This document shows positions 1-8,177 of a DNA stretch of 64,000 nt, piece by piece. A model generated the notes under the pieces. That model did no database searches and was not told the DNA's origin. It was given only the letters and a program-made list of their open reading frames with translations. The stretch is taken from positions 1 through 64,000 of the forward strand of contig JAXDJO010000003.1 in the NCBI GenBank assembly GCA_034667525.1. The letters run 5' to 3'. The stretch comes from DATAPE01 sp034667525 (GTDB lineage: Bacteria > Actinomycetota > CADDZG01 > WHSQ01). Numbering within the stretch: position 1 is the first letter of the stretch; each line of letters begins with the position of its first letter. The position numbers and the translations under genes were made by a program.

Positions 1-58
1 CGAGACCGAACCCCTCATCCCCCGTTCCACCAATCACGGCAACGCGCTCGATCTCCAT
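1..58 (-). CDS. NADPH-dependent F420 reductase, N-terminal fragment (cut by window edge)
   Basis: Nineteen codons are visible, reading leftward from ATG at 58 and leaving the window. They give a short beta strand followed by an IGGTGDEGFGL glycine-rich loop, the dinucleotide-binding start typical of F420-dependent NADP oxidoreductases (NpdG/Fno), which move hydride between F420H2 and NADP. The start codon directly follows the mutase stop (TAG|ATG), so the two genes are probably co-transcribed. Only the Rossmann loop is visible, so another small NAD(P)-binding protein is possible. If right, it implies that the host makes cofactor F420. Confidence 0.5.
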   Translation of the reverse strand, partial: MEIERVAVIGGTGDEGFGL

Positions 59-1639
59 CTAGCCCCCGCCCGGTTCGTATTCTCCGAAGACCTCCCGCAG
101 GGCATCCGAGACCTCGCCGAGAGTCGCGTGGGCGATCAGCGCTTCCCTCATCCCATAGAGCAGGTTCTCGGTTCCTCGCGCGTTTTCTTCAAGCGACTTG
201 AGTGCGGCGTCGACGGCTGACTGATCGCGCTCCTCGCGAACGCGCTTCAGGCGATCGAGTTGACGTTCCTGAAGTTCCGGATCCAGTTCCTGAATCTCGA
301 CCGGCTCCTCATCATCGTCTGCGAACCGGTTGACCCCCACCACCACACGCTCGCCGGATTCAGTCGTTTGCGCTATCCGATAGGCCGATTCCTCTATCTC
401 GCGCTTCATCCAACCGCTTTCGATGGCCTCGACCGCGCCGCCGCGCTCGTCAACTTGATCCATCAGCACCTGGGCACGTTCCTCCAGCTCGTCCGTCAAC
501 GACTCGATGAACCAGGAGCCGCCCAGGGGGTCGGCGGTATCGGCCACGCCCGATTCGTACCCAAGCACCTGCTGGGTGCGCAGCGCGATGCGCGCCGCTC
601 TCTCGCTGGGCAAGGAAACCGCCTCGTCGAACGAATTGGTGTGCAGCGATTGCGTTCCACCGAGAACCGCAGACAGAGCCTCCATCGTCGTGCGAACGAT
701 GTTGTTCTCCGGCTGTTGTGCGGTCAGGGTCGCACCCCCTGTCTGGGTATGGAAGCGAAGCATCATCGATTTTGGATCCTGGGCCCGGAAGCGCTCCTTC
801 ATCACGCGCGCCCATATCCGCCTGGCGGCGCGGAACTTGGCCACCTCTTCGAAGAAGTTCATGTGACAGGCGAAGAAGAACGATAGGCGGGGAGCGAATT
901 CGTCGACCGCCAACCCCGCTGCCACCGCCGCCTCGACGTACGCGATGCCGTCCGCCAACGTGAAGGCGATCTCCTGCGCGGCCGTGCAACCCGCCTCGCG
1001 CATGTGATAACCGGAGATGGAGATCGTGTTCCAACGCGGCAACCGGTCGCGGCAGTACGCGAACAGGTCCGTGACGATCCGCATCGAAGGCTTTGGGGGG
1101 TAGATGTAGGTGCCGCGAGCCGTGTATTCCTTGAGGATGTCGTTCTGAGTCGTGCCCGTTATGTGTTGGGGTGCAATCCCCTGTCCTTCTGCCACCAACT
1201 CGTAGAGAAGAAGCAGGATCGCTGCGGTCGCGTTGATCGTCATCGACGTCGAGACCTCCGCGATAGGGATCTGGCCGAGCAGCGTTTCCATGTCGGCCAG
1301 AGAGTCGATGGCAACTCCCACCCGGCCTACCTCTCCTTCAGCCTTGGGGTGATCGGAGTCGAGGCCCATCTGGGTCGGGAGATCGAATGCGGTCGACAAG
1401 CCCGTCTGACCCGCGGCCAGGAGATACCGGAACCTCGCGTTCGTCTCCTCGGCGCTGCCGAACCCCGCGTACTGGCGCATCGTCCAGAGCCGGCCCCGAT
1501 ACATGTCGGGGTAGATCCCGCGGGTGTAGGGATAGTCACCCGGACGGCCAACGTCCGAGCCGAGGCCCCCGCCACCAGCGTCGGGCGTGTAGACGGGCTG
1601 TATATCGATGCCGGAATCGGTACGGGGTTCCTGTGTCAC
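59..1639 (-). CDS. Methylmalonyl-CoA mutase, large (catalytic) subunit
   Basis: This 526-residue protein carries the catalytic TIM-barrel domain of acyl-CoA mutases and ends where the B12 domain would begin. The RQYAG motif has Tyr57, and the TARGTYIYPP stretch has Arg175. By position these match Tyr89 and Arg207 of Propionibacterium MCM, the residues that separate methylmalonyl-CoA from isobutyryl-CoA mutases. The GYHM histidine (His244 equivalent) is also kept. It should interconvert (R)-methylmalonyl-CoA and succinyl-CoA together with a separate B12-binding subunit, a good candidate for which is encoded at 16985-17395. The GTG start lies 6 nt after a TAGCAT box with no Shine-Dalgarno. Confidence 0.92.
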   Translation of the reverse strand: MTQEPRTDSGIDIQPVYTPDAGGGGLGSDVGRPGDYPYTRGIYPDMYRGRLWTMRQYAGFGSAEETNARFRYLLAAGQTGLSTAFDLPTQMGLDSDHPKAEGEVGRVGVAIDSLADMETLLGQIPIAEVSTSMTINATAAILLLLYELVAEGQGIAPQHITGTTQNDILKEYTARGTYIYPPKPSMRIVTDLFAYCRDRLPRWNTISISGYHMREAGCTAAQEIAFTLADGIAYVEAAVAAGLAVDEFAPRLSFFFACHMNFFEEVAKFRAARRIWARVMKERFRAQDPKSMMLRFHTQTGGATLTAQQPENNIVRTTMEALSAVLGGTQSLHTNSFDEAVSLPSERAARIALRTQQVLGYESGVADTADPLGGSWFIESLTDELEERAQVLMDQVDERGGAVEAIESGWMKREIEESAYRIAQTTESGERVVVGVNRFADDDEEPVEIQELDPELQERQLDRLKRVREERDQSAVDAALKSLEENARGTENLLYGMREALIAHATLGEVSDALREVFGEYEPGGG

Positions 1640-1645
1640 GTGGCC

Positions 1646-1651
1646 ATGCTA
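1646..1651 (-). promoter_or_regulatory. -10 box of a probable leaderless mutase transcript
   Basis: TAGCAT on the minus strand lies 6 nt before the GTG start of the mutase, with no Shine-Dalgarno between. Transcription would begin at or next to the start codon. Confidence 0.45.
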
Positions 1652-1707
1652 AGTGGCGGCCTCGCCAGGTATCCCCGAAGACATCGATCGGTGACCTCTT
1701 CTGCCAT

Positions 1708-1713
1708 TAGGAT
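1708..1713 (+). promoter_or_regulatory. Candidate -10 box for sdhDAB
   Basis: TAGGAT lies 11 nt before the sdhD ATG. A start 6-7 nt downstream would give a leader of only about 5 nt. No clear -35 or Shine-Dalgarno is seen. Confidence 0.4.
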
Positions 1714-1724
1714 TCTGCGCGTCC

Positions 1725-2138
1725 ATGGCGACTGTCGAAGACGTCTACCGCAAACACCGGCCTCAGGCCTTCACCCCTGATAGGCGGCCTTCCTCTTTCG
1801 AAGTGTGGTCATGGTTCTTCATGAGGATCTCCGGGGTGATCCTGCTGTTCCTCGTCTTGATCCACCTCTACATCATGCATCTCATGGGCAGAGGGGTGGA
1901 AAGAGTCGACTACGCGTTTGTTGCCAGCCGCTGGGCGTCGGTGGGATGGAAGACTTTCGACTGGACCATGCTCTTCCTCGCCCTGCTCCACGGGACGAAC
2001 GGCCTCCGCGTCATCATCGAGGATTATGTGCACTCCCCTGCGCTGCGAACCACGATCAAGGCCTCGCTCTACACCCTGACCTTCGTCTTGATGATCATGG
2101 GAACCGCAGTCGTGGTGACTTTCAAAGCTCCTTCATGA
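1725..2138 (+). CDS. sdhD: Succinate dehydrogenase membrane anchor subunit (SdhD type)
   Basis: A 137-residue membrane protein with three predicted helices (about residues 27-52, 70-90 and 105-130). The FMRISGVILLFLVLIHLY stretch and the later DYVHSPALRTTIKASLY region resemble actinobacterial SdhD, which anchors the flavoprotein/iron-sulfur dimer, binds heme b and helps reduce quinone. The stop overlaps the sdhA start (ATGA), so translation is coupled. No sdhC is found beside it: the divergent neighbour is the mutase. The partner anchor is therefore encoded elsewhere or absent. Confidence 0.87.
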   Translation: MATVEDVYRKHRPQAFTPDRRPSSFEVWSWFFMRISGVILLFLVLIHLYIMHLMGRGVERVDYAFVASRWASVGWKTFDWTMLFLALLHGTNGLRVIIEDYVHSPALRTTIKASLYTLTFVLMIMGTAVVVTFKAPS

Positions 2139-3871
2139 CCCGGTTCCACGAATACGACGCCGTGATCGTCGGTGCCGGCGGCGCCGGTCTCAGGGCTGCC
2201 CTCGAAGCGGGCACCAGAGTAAGAACCGCCGTGGTCTCCAAGCTCTACCCCACCCGCTCGCATACCGGAGCCGCCCAGGGTGGGATGTGCGCGGCTCTCG
2301 CCAACGTCGAAGAAGACTCCTGGGAGTGGCACGCGTTCGACACGGTCAAAGGCTCGGACTTCCTTGCCGACCAGGATGCCGTCGACATCATGTGCAAGGA
2401 AGCCGTCGAATCCGTTCTCGACTTGGAGCGGATGGGTCTTCCCTTCAACCGGACGCCCGACGGCAAGATCGATCAACGCCGGTTCGGGGGTCACACCCGC
2501 AATCACGGTGAGTCGGCCGTCAGACGCGCCTGCTACGCGGCCGATCGCACCGGCCACATGATCCTGCAGACCCTTTACCAGCAATGCAACAAGCAGGGGG
2601 TCGAGTTCTTCAACGAGTTCTTCGTCCTGGACCTATTGATGGTCGAAGGCGCATGCGCAGGGATCGTTGCCTACGAGCTGGCAACCGGCGAGCTGCACGT
2701 ATTTCACGCCACCTCGGTTCTGTTCGCGACCGGTGGCTACGGCAAGATGTTCAAGATCACTTCCAACGCCCACACCCTTACCGGTGACGGTCCCGGAGTG
2801 GTTTACCGAAGCGGGCTTCCCCTCGAGGACATGGAGTTCTTTCAGTTCCATCCCACGGGCCTCTACGGACTCGGCATCCTGCTGTCCGAGGCAGCTCGGG
2901 GGGAGGGAGCGATCCTTCGGAACAGCACGGGAGAACGGTTCATGGAGCGGTACGCCCCCACGATCAAGGATCTCGCACCGCGCGACATGGTGTCCCGGGC
3001 GGAATTCTTCGAGATTAAAGAGGGCCGCGGAGCGGGGCCGGACAAGGACTACATCCTGCTCGACCTCACCGACGTCGATCCCGAGGTAATCGAGCGGAAA
3101 CTGCCGGACATCACCGAGTTCGCCCGCACCTACCTGAGCGTCGATCCCGTGAAGGAGCCGGTTCCCATCGTTCCCACCGCGCACTACGCGATGGGAGGCA
3201 TCCCCACCAACGTCCAGGCAGAGGTGCTGCACGACAGCTCGGGAGAAGTGGTCCCCGGCTTCTATGCGGCGGGTGAATGCGCCTGCGTGTCCGTGCACGG
3301 AGCGAACCGTCTGGGCACGAACTCGCTCCTCGACATCGTCGTGTTCGGCCGCCGGGGGGGCCTGGCGATGAGCGAGTACGCATCCACGCACCAACGCCTT
3401 CCTCTGGGGGAGAGTCCTGAATCGAGCAGCCAGGAGTGGATCGCGTCCTTGTACGACGGTCCGGGCAGCGACTCGCCCGCCGAGATCCGCAAGACGCTGC
3501 AAGACGAGATGATGGACAAAGCCTCGGTCGTGCGGACGGAAGAATCCCTCAGCGCGGTATTGGATGTTCTTCACCAGCTCCGCGAGCGTTACTCCCATAC
3601 GCGTGTGCGGGACCGGAGCAAGGTGTTTAACACCGAGCTCACCGAACACCTCGAGCTGGGTTTTCTTCTCGAGATGGCCGAAGCTCTGGTCGTCTCGGCC
3701 CGCGCCCGCACCGAGAGCAGAGGCGGGCACTATCGTGAGGATCACCAGCTTCGCGAGGACGACCACTGGCTCAAGCACACCTTCATCACCAGGACCTCCG
3801 AGGGCCAGCACGAGCTGTCATATAAGGACGTGACGATGGGGCGGTATATGCCCGTCGAGAGGAAGTACTGA
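2135..3871 (+). CDS. sdhA: Succinate dehydrogenase flavoprotein subunit
   Basis: This 578-residue flavoprotein oxidises succinate to fumarate on the inner face of the membrane. GAGGAG at residues 13-18 binds the FAD ADP moiety. The SHTGAAQGGM motif supplies His43 for covalent FAD attachment, and an FHPTG motif lies in the substrate domain. The C-terminal part (HYREDHQLREDDHWLKHT) is typical of the family. The reading frame is open upstream to 1805, but the ATG at 2135 overlaps the sdhD stop as ATGA and begins right at the Rossmann fold, so it is preferred. sdhB follows after 2 nt. Confidence 0.96.
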   Translation: MTRFHEYDAVIVGAGGAGLRAALEAGTRVRTAVVSKLYPTRSHTGAAQGGMCAALANVEEDSWEWHAFDTVKGSDFLADQDAVDIMCKEAVESVLDLERMGLPFNRTPDGKIDQRRFGGHTRNHGESAVRRACYAADRTGHMILQTLYQQCNKQGVEFFNEFFVLDLLMVEGACAGIVAYELATGELHVFHATSVLFATGGYGKMFKITSNAHTLTGDGPGVVYRSGLPLEDMEFFQFHPTGLYGLGILLSEAARGEGAILRNSTGERFMERYAPTIKDLAPRDMVSRAEFFEIKEGRGAGPDKDYILLDLTDVDPEVIERKLPDITEFARTYLSVDPVKEPVPIVPTAHYAMGGIPTNVQAEVLHDSSGEVVPGFYAAGECACVSVHGANRLGTNSLLDIVVFGRRGGLAMSEYASTHQRLPLGESPESSSQEWIASLYDGPGSDSPAEIRKTLQDEMMDKASVVRTEESLSAVLDVLHQLRERYSHTRVRDRSKVFNTELTEHLELGFLLEMAEALVVSARARTESRGGHYREDHQLREDDHWLKHTFITRTSEGQHELSYKDVTMGRYMPVERKY

Positions 3872-3873
3872 TC

Positions 3874-4578
3874 GTGGACGTGCGGCTGCAGGTACTCCGA
3901 TTCGACCCCGAGAAGGACCAGGAACCTCACTTCGAGAGCTACACGGTGCAGGCCGATCCCATGAACACCTTGTTGGGATGCCTCCACAGCATCAAGTGGT
4001 ATCAGGATTCTTCGCTGGCCCTCCGCCGCTCCTGCGCGCACGGCGTGTGTGGTTCGGACGCAATGCTGATCAACGGCCACAACGCTCTGGCCTGTAAAGC
4101 GCTGGTGCGGGACCTCAAGCAGCCGATCAGAGTGGAGCCTCTGCGGGGACTCCCGATCGTCAAGGACCTCGTTGTGGACATGGATCCGTTCTTCGAGGGC
4201 TACCTCGCGGTCAAACCCTGGTTGATCACCGATGACAAGGAGCGCGAACCGGAGCGAGAGCGCATCCAGTCACCCGAGGATCGTCAGCGCTTCGACGACA
4301 CCACCAAATGCATCCTCTGCGCCGCCTGTACGACGTCGTGTCCCATCTTCTGGGCGGACGAGCAGTATGTCGGGCCCGCCGCAATCGTCAACGCCCACCG
4401 ATTCATCTTCGACTCCCGCGACGCGGGAGGGCGCGAGCGCTTAGAGATACTGTCGCAGAAGGACGGTGCGTTCAAGTGCCGAACCGCTTTCAACTGCACC
4501 GCGGCCTGCCCGCGCGGGATCAAAGTGACGAAGGCCATACAAGAGGTGAAACAGGCGGCGTTGTTCCAGTCCTTCTAG
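3874..4578 (+). CDS. sdhB: Succinate dehydrogenase iron-sulfur subunit
   Basis: This 234-residue protein passes electrons from SdhA to the quinone. The N-terminal ferredoxin domain has Cys54, Cys59 and Cys74, with Asp62 at the third ligand position as in E. coli SdhB. The C-terminal domain has CILCAACTTSCP and CRTAFNCTAACP cysteine clusters for the [4Fe-4S] and [3Fe-4S] centres. It starts at GTG 2 nt after the sdhA stop; an AGAGGAAG Shine-Dalgarno lies inside the end of sdhA. This is the last recognised gene of the sdhDAB operon. Confidence 0.96.
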   Translation: MDVRLQVLRFDPEKDQEPHFESYTVQADPMNTLLGCLHSIKWYQDSSLALRRSCAHGVCGSDAMLINGHNALACKALVRDLKQPIRVEPLRGLPIVKDLVVDMDPFFEGYLAVKPWLITDDKEREPERERIQSPEDRQRFDDTTKCILCAACTTSCPIFWADEQYVGPAAIVNAHRFIFDSRDAGGRERLEILSQKDGAFKCRTAFNCTAACPRGIKVTKAIQEVKQAALFQSF

Positions 4579-4593
4579 AAGGCTCGAGGCATC

Positions 4594-5181
4594 GTGAGGA
4601 TCCTCAAGTGGCTGCTGGTTATCGTGGTGCTGGTCGCTGCCTATCCGGCATGGCTCGCCTTCAGCATCTGGCGACAATCGCATCGTGACGAGCTCCATCC
4701 TGCCGACGCGATAGTGGTGTTGGGGGCCGCTCAATACAACGGCGTACCTTCTCCTGTATTCAAGGCGAGGCTTGATCACGCCAGGTTCCTGTACAAACAG
4801 GGCTTCTCCCACACCGTGATAGTCACCGGGGGCAAGGAGCCGGGGGACCAGTTCACCGAGGCCCAGGCCGCGCGGAAGTACCTGGAGTCAAAGGGCATAC
4901 CTTCGGATCGGATCCTCGGTCAGGATGTCGGACGAAACACGCTCGAGAGCCTGAAGAGCGTGCACGACGTTGCGATCCATCACGACATCCACTCCCTCTT
5001 GCTCGTTTCGGATCCGCTACACGGCGAGAGGATCAAGACCATCGCCACCGATCTCGGTTTCCACCCCGTGTACGCCAGCCCCGATTCCTACGTGCAGCTG
5101 AACCGGAGCAGAGCCACCAAGGCGGGGGAGCTCATTCACGAGACCGCGTCACTGTTGCTCTACAAGATCTTGAAGAAGTAG
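4594..5181 (+). CDS. YdcF/SanA-type DUF218 membrane-anchored protein
   Basis: This 195-residue protein has an N-terminal membrane helix (about residues 4-24) and a DUF218 domain. The domain shows AIVVLGAAQYNGVPSPVF near residue 40, VIVTGGKEPGDQ near 76 and a later GRNTLES segment, all normal family marks. Members are linked to envelope integrity or vancomycin tolerance (SanA/ElyC), but their chemistry is not settled. It begins with GTG 15 nt after sdhB and could be read from the same transcript. It is convergent with the anti-sigma gene. Confidence 0.8.
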   Translation: MRILKWLLVIVVLVAAYPAWLAFSIWRQSHRDELHPADAIVVLGAAQYNGVPSPVFKARLDHARFLYKQGFSHTVIVTGGKEPGDQFTEAQAARKYLESKGIPSDRILGQDVGRNTLESLKSVHDVAIHHDIHSLLLVSDPLHGERIKTIATDLGFHPVYASPDSYVQLNRSRATKAGELIHETASLLLYKILKK

Positions 5182-5197
5182 AGCCGGCCCAACTTTC

Positions 5198-5908
5198 TTA
5201 CCCCGAGGTGATGATCGGGGTGCTGGTTGGCTGCGCTGATCCGCCCGAAGGCTCGATGGTCACCGCGGCCTGGTCGACGCCAGTAAGAGCCCGGGTCGAT
5301 TCCAGCACGGCCACGCCCCCCTTGATGTCGAAGGTGCCCGCGCTGATGGGCGTGCCGTTCTTGATCAGCCAGAGCTGGTAGGTGTGCCGGTCGGGAGCCT
5401 CGTTCAGGCCCGAGGCGACGAAGATACTGCCGCTACTCGTAGGGATGACCTTGGCCACCGCGCCCGACACGCCATGAAGCTCCATGGCATCGTTCTCGTG
5501 CTGGAGCAGAGCGGCGAGAGCCTTCTGCCTTTGATCGAGGCTCCTACGTTCATTCATGAGGAACGCGCCGAGGATCAAGGCAACGATCAGCAGCCCCGAG
5601 GTGGCTACCACCTGGAAACCACTCCACCTTCGGTACCACGGCGATCGGGCACGGCTCTTGTCGACGCCGGAGAGGGGCCGGGAGTCGTGCACCTGCGTCA
5701 CGACCCGCTCGACGAATCCGGAGGGCAAGGGAACAGGATCGGCCGCCAGAGGCAATGCAGTCGTGACGGCAGAGAAACTCTCCGCTTCCTGCATGCACTC
5801 TTCGCACGACATGACGTGGGCGCGGATGCTGCGCTCCTCGTCGGGCGAGACCGCTCCGAGGATGTACGGAGCGATGAGGTCCTTCACGGCCTCGTGGCTC
5901 AATTCCAT
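5198..5908 (-). CDS. Anti-sigma factor, zinc-finger/RskA family
   Basis: A 236-residue single-pass membrane protein. The N-terminal anti-sigma part holds an H-x3-C-x2-C zinc-binding motif (HVMSCEEC near residues 30-37). One membrane helix follows near residues 98-118 (VVATSGLLIVALILGAFLM). The outer part is the RskA domain, with the YQLWLIKNGTPISAGTF segment typical of that family. It should hold the ECF sigma factor encoded just upstream inactive until a signal triggers its cleavage or release. The ATG at 5908 overlaps the sigma gene by 10 nt. The open frame upstream of this ATG is antisense-like filler inside the sigma gene. Confidence 0.9.
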   Translation of the reverse strand: MELSHEAVKDLIAPYILGAVSPDEERSIRAHVMSCEECMQEAESFSAVTTALPLAADPVPLPSGFVERVVTQVHDSRPLSGVDKSRARSPWYRRWSGFQVVATSGLLIVALILGAFLMNERRSLDQRQKALAALLQHENDAMELHGVSGAVAKVIPTSSGSIFVASGLNEAPDRHTYQLWLIKNGTPISAGTFDIKGGVAVLESTRALTGVDQAAVTIEPSGGSAQPTSTPIITSG

Positions 5909-6462
5909 CCTCGACTCTCCTCCGATTCGCCGAGAAGCGTTCTCAGCTTCACCAAACCATCTCGCAACCTCGTCTTTGCCGTGCCCTCCGGGATGGCCAG
6001 CTCCCGGGCCACCTCCCGGTAGGTCCGGCCCCCGAAGTAGGCGAGCACGATGGCCTCTCGCTGGACCAGAGACAACCGGGCGAGAGCCCTGCGGATCTCG
6101 GCCCTGTCCTCTATACGTTCGTCTTCCGGGGCCACATCGGATGCCATCCCCGCCTCCTGAAGAAGGCTCTCGGTGGCACGCTTGCGGGCTTCCTCCCTCC
6201 GTACGAGGTCGACCGCCTTGTTCCGTGCCACCACCAGAAGGAAGGACCTCAGGTTCCCGCGACTCGGATCGAAGGCGCCCGGGCGCCTCCAGAGAGCCAC
6301 GAAAGTGTCCTGCGCCACCTCTTCGGCGAGGTTCGGATCTGCCAACACGCGTCTGGCGATCCCGAAGACGGCCGCTCCATAATCCTCGACGACGGAACGG
6401 AATGCGGCCTCGTCCCGCGCTAGCAGGCGTTCGAGGATCTCCGCATCGGGAGCGAGCGGCAC
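5899..6462 (-). CDS. ECF-family RNA polymerase sigma factor (SigK-like)
   Basis: A 187-residue group 4 sigma factor. Region 2 includes EEVAQDTFVALWRRPGAFDPSRGNLRSFL, here cited only by its core VAQDTFVALWRRP. Region 4 has the YREVARELAIPEGTAKTRL recognition helix. The frame stays open upstream to 6645, but the GTG at 6462 is preferred: a TACTAT box sits 6 nt before it and the resulting protein has normal ECF length. It overlaps the anti-sigma gene by 10 nt, the classic partner layout. The pair probably controls a stress or envelope response, possibly including itself. Confidence 0.9.
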   Translation of the reverse strand: MPLAPDAEILERLLARDEAAFRSVVEDYGAAVFGIARRVLADPNLAEEVAQDTFVALWRRPGAFDPSRGNLRSFLLVVARNKAVDLVRREEARKRATESLLQEAGMASDVAPEDERIEDRAEIRRALARLSLVQREAIVLAYFGGRTYREVARELAIPEGTAKTRLRDGLVKLRTLLGESEESRGWN

Positions 6463-6468
6463 GTGGGC

Positions 6469-6474
6469 ATAGTA
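6469..6474 (-). promoter_or_regulatory. -10 box of a probable leaderless sigma-factor transcript
   Basis: TACTAT on the minus strand lies 6 nt before the GTG at 6462, without a close Shine-Dalgarno. It supports that start over longer frames. Confidence 0.45.
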
Positions 6475-6584
6475 GCGGGCGCTCCTGGTAGGGCATGGCG
6501 GTCCGCGCCTCCGGAGCGGGCGGCGCATACCCACTGTCATGCCTGAGGTTCGAAAGCGGTTCGCCCTTGGATGTGCGCGCGTCT

Positions 6585-6590
6585 TATCCT
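6585..6590 (+). promoter_or_regulatory. Candidate -10 box upstream of a mini-ORF and the acyl-CoA ligase
   Basis: TATCCT lies 7 nt before the ATG of an 8-codon ORF at 6598-6624, whose stop overlaps the ligase start. Confidence 0.35.
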
Positions 6591-6597
6591 GCCAGCG

Positions 6598-6624
6598 ATG
6601 CGCTCCAGGGGCGGCGACAGATGA
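6598..6624 (+). CDS. Possible leaderless 8-codon upstream ORF
   Basis: The frame reads MRSRGGDR and stops at TGA 6622-6624, overlapping the ligase ATG at 6621 as ATGA. A TATCCT box 7 nt upstream would put the transcript start at this ATG. It may feed ribosomes to the ligase start, which has only a weak purine-rich site. This is seen directly as an arrangement; translation is inferred. Confidence 0.35.
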   Translation: MRSRGGDR

Positions 6625-8102
6625 TCGGCATCGGCGCGGTGGCACGAGAGACGCCCGACGCGACGGCCATGGTCACTCTCGGCGCCACGATCTCCTTTGG
6701 GGAGCTCGACCGCAGGCAGCGGTTGCTGGCGGGCGCTCTGCAGGCAGGGGGCTTGGGGCGCGGAGACCGCATCGCTGTGATCTGCAAGAACCGGCCGGAG
6801 TCGCTGGAGGTCACTGCAGGTGCCCTGCGCGCCGGCATCGTCCCCGTTCCGGTGAATCCCTTGCTGACCGATAGCGAGGTCGCGTACTTGCTCGAGGACT
6901 CAGGTGCGCGCTGGCTCCTGACCGACCGTCCGGCAGAGCCGGAACCGGGCGTGGAGAGAGTCATCACGTTCGGAGATGCCTATGAAAGATGCTTGCACGA
7001 GGCGTCACCTGCGGACGTGGCAGACGTGAGTCTCGGTCGCCCGATGCACTACACCTCTGGGACCACCGGACAACCGAAAGGGGTCTGGATCCGTCCCCAG
7101 CGCCCTGCCACAGCAGCCGATGCCGCCGCCGATTTCATCTCCCTGTGGAACCTGAACGCGGAGGACATCCATCTTGTCTGCTCGCCCCTGGCACATTCGG
7201 CCCCGCATCGCTTCTCTCTTCGCACTCTTGAAGCCGGGGGCACGGTGGTGTTGCTGCAGAAGTTCGACGCCGAAGAGAGCCTCGCCACGATCGACCTCAT
7301 GAGCATCACTACGACGTTCATGGTGCCGACCCACCTCGAGAGGATCATGGCGCTGCGTCAGAAGCTGGCTCGCTACGACCTTTCTTCCGTCCGGCTGCTC
7401 GCTCATGCCGGCTCTCCCATCCGGAACACCACGAAGCGAGAAGTCATCGATCTGCTCCCTCGAGGAACGGTGTGGGAGTTCTACGGCTCTACCGAAGGGG
7501 TGGCCACGCGCATCTCCTCCGATGAATGGTCGAGGAAGCCCGGAAGTGTTGGGACAGCTCGCGCCGGGACGCACCTAAGCGTGAGAGGGGAAACAGGCGA
7601 GGAGTTGGCTGCGGGCGAGGTCGGCGAGGTATGGATCTCAGATCCCTCGGCGGGGCGTTTCGAGTATTGGGGAGACCCGCAGAAGACCCAAGCTGCGTGG
7701 AGCGGATCCTGGTTCACCGTGGGCGACCTGGGATTTCTCGACGAGGATGGCTATCTGTTCCTGACGGGACGCAAGCACGACATGATCATCACCGGCGGCA
7801 TTAACGTCTATCCGCAGGAGATCGAAGCAGTCCTTCAATCGCACCCGGCCGTTCGGGACGCCATGGTGCAGGGCGAACCTCACCCGGAGTGGGGGCAGGA
7901 GGTCGTGGCCAAGGTGGTGGGGGCGCCGGGGCAGCCGCTCGATCCGGAGCTCCTCCGGAAGTGGGCGCGCGAGCGGCTCGCAGGCTTCAAATGCCCGCGC
8001 CGCATCGAGATCGTGGCGTCCCTGCCCCGCACGGCTACCGGAAAGCTGCAGCGCTCCCGGACGCCCCCGCCGTCACGAGAGCCCGAGGGACCAGAGGTCT
8101 GA
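6621..8102 (+). CDS. AMP-forming acyl-CoA synthetase / ligase
   Basis: A 493-residue member of the ANL adenylating superfamily; it activates a carboxylic acid as an acyl-AMP and transfers it to CoA. YTSGTTGQPKG (P-loop-like A3 motif) lies near residue 145, EFYGSTEG near 290, the GDLGFLDEDGYLFLTGRKHD hinge near 375, and PRTATGKLQR with the catalytic lysine near the C terminus. Substrate cannot be read from the sequence. The ATG at 6621 is chosen over the longer frame from 6495, which overlaps the divergent sigma promoter. It is convergent with mdh. Confidence 0.85.
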   Translation: MIGIGAVARETPDATAMVTLGATISFGELDRRQRLLAGALQAGGLGRGDRIAVICKNRPESLEVTAGALRAGIVPVPVNPLLTDSEVAYLLEDSGARWLLTDRPAEPEPGVERVITFGDAYERCLHEASPADVADVSLGRPMHYTSGTTGQPKGVWIRPQRPATAADAAADFISLWNLNAEDIHLVCSPLAHSAPHRFSLRTLEAGGTVVLLQKFDAEESLATIDLMSITTTFMVPTHLERIMALRQKLARYDLSSVRLLAHAGSPIRNTTKREVIDLLPRGTVWEFYGSTEGVATRISSDEWSRKPGSVGTARAGTHLSVRGETGEELAAGEVGEVWISDPSAGRFEYWGDPQKTQAAWSGSWFTVGDLGFLDEDGYLFLTGRKHDMIITGGINVYPQEIEAVLQSHPAVRDAMVQGEPHPEWGQEVVAKVVGAPGQPLDPELLRKWARERLAGFKCPRRIEIVASLPRTATGKLQRSRTPPPSREPEGPEV

Positions 8103-8138
8103 GGAGCCGGCAGCAGAAGACTTACCTAACTTAGTTGA

Positions 8139-8170
8139 GGATGTTTCAACATCCAGAGGCGGGATGCCTC
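8139..8170. terminator. Two adjacent hairpins between convergent genes
   Basis: GGATGTT (8139-8145) pairs with AACATCC (8148-8154), then GAGGC (8156-8160) with GCCTC (8166-8170). They lie between the stops of the acyl-CoA ligase and mdh and could end transcription from both sides. No U-run is obvious. Confidence 0.45.
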
Positions 8171-8177
8171 GGATGGG

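Noticed and set aside
6541..6560. GGTTCGAA as a tRNA T-loop
   Set aside because: No acceptor, D or anticodon stems fit around it, and it lies in a divergent promoter region.
6495..6620. N-terminal extension of the acyl-CoA ligase
   Set aside because: It runs through the divergent promoter region and has no family similarity; ATG 6621 starts at the fold.
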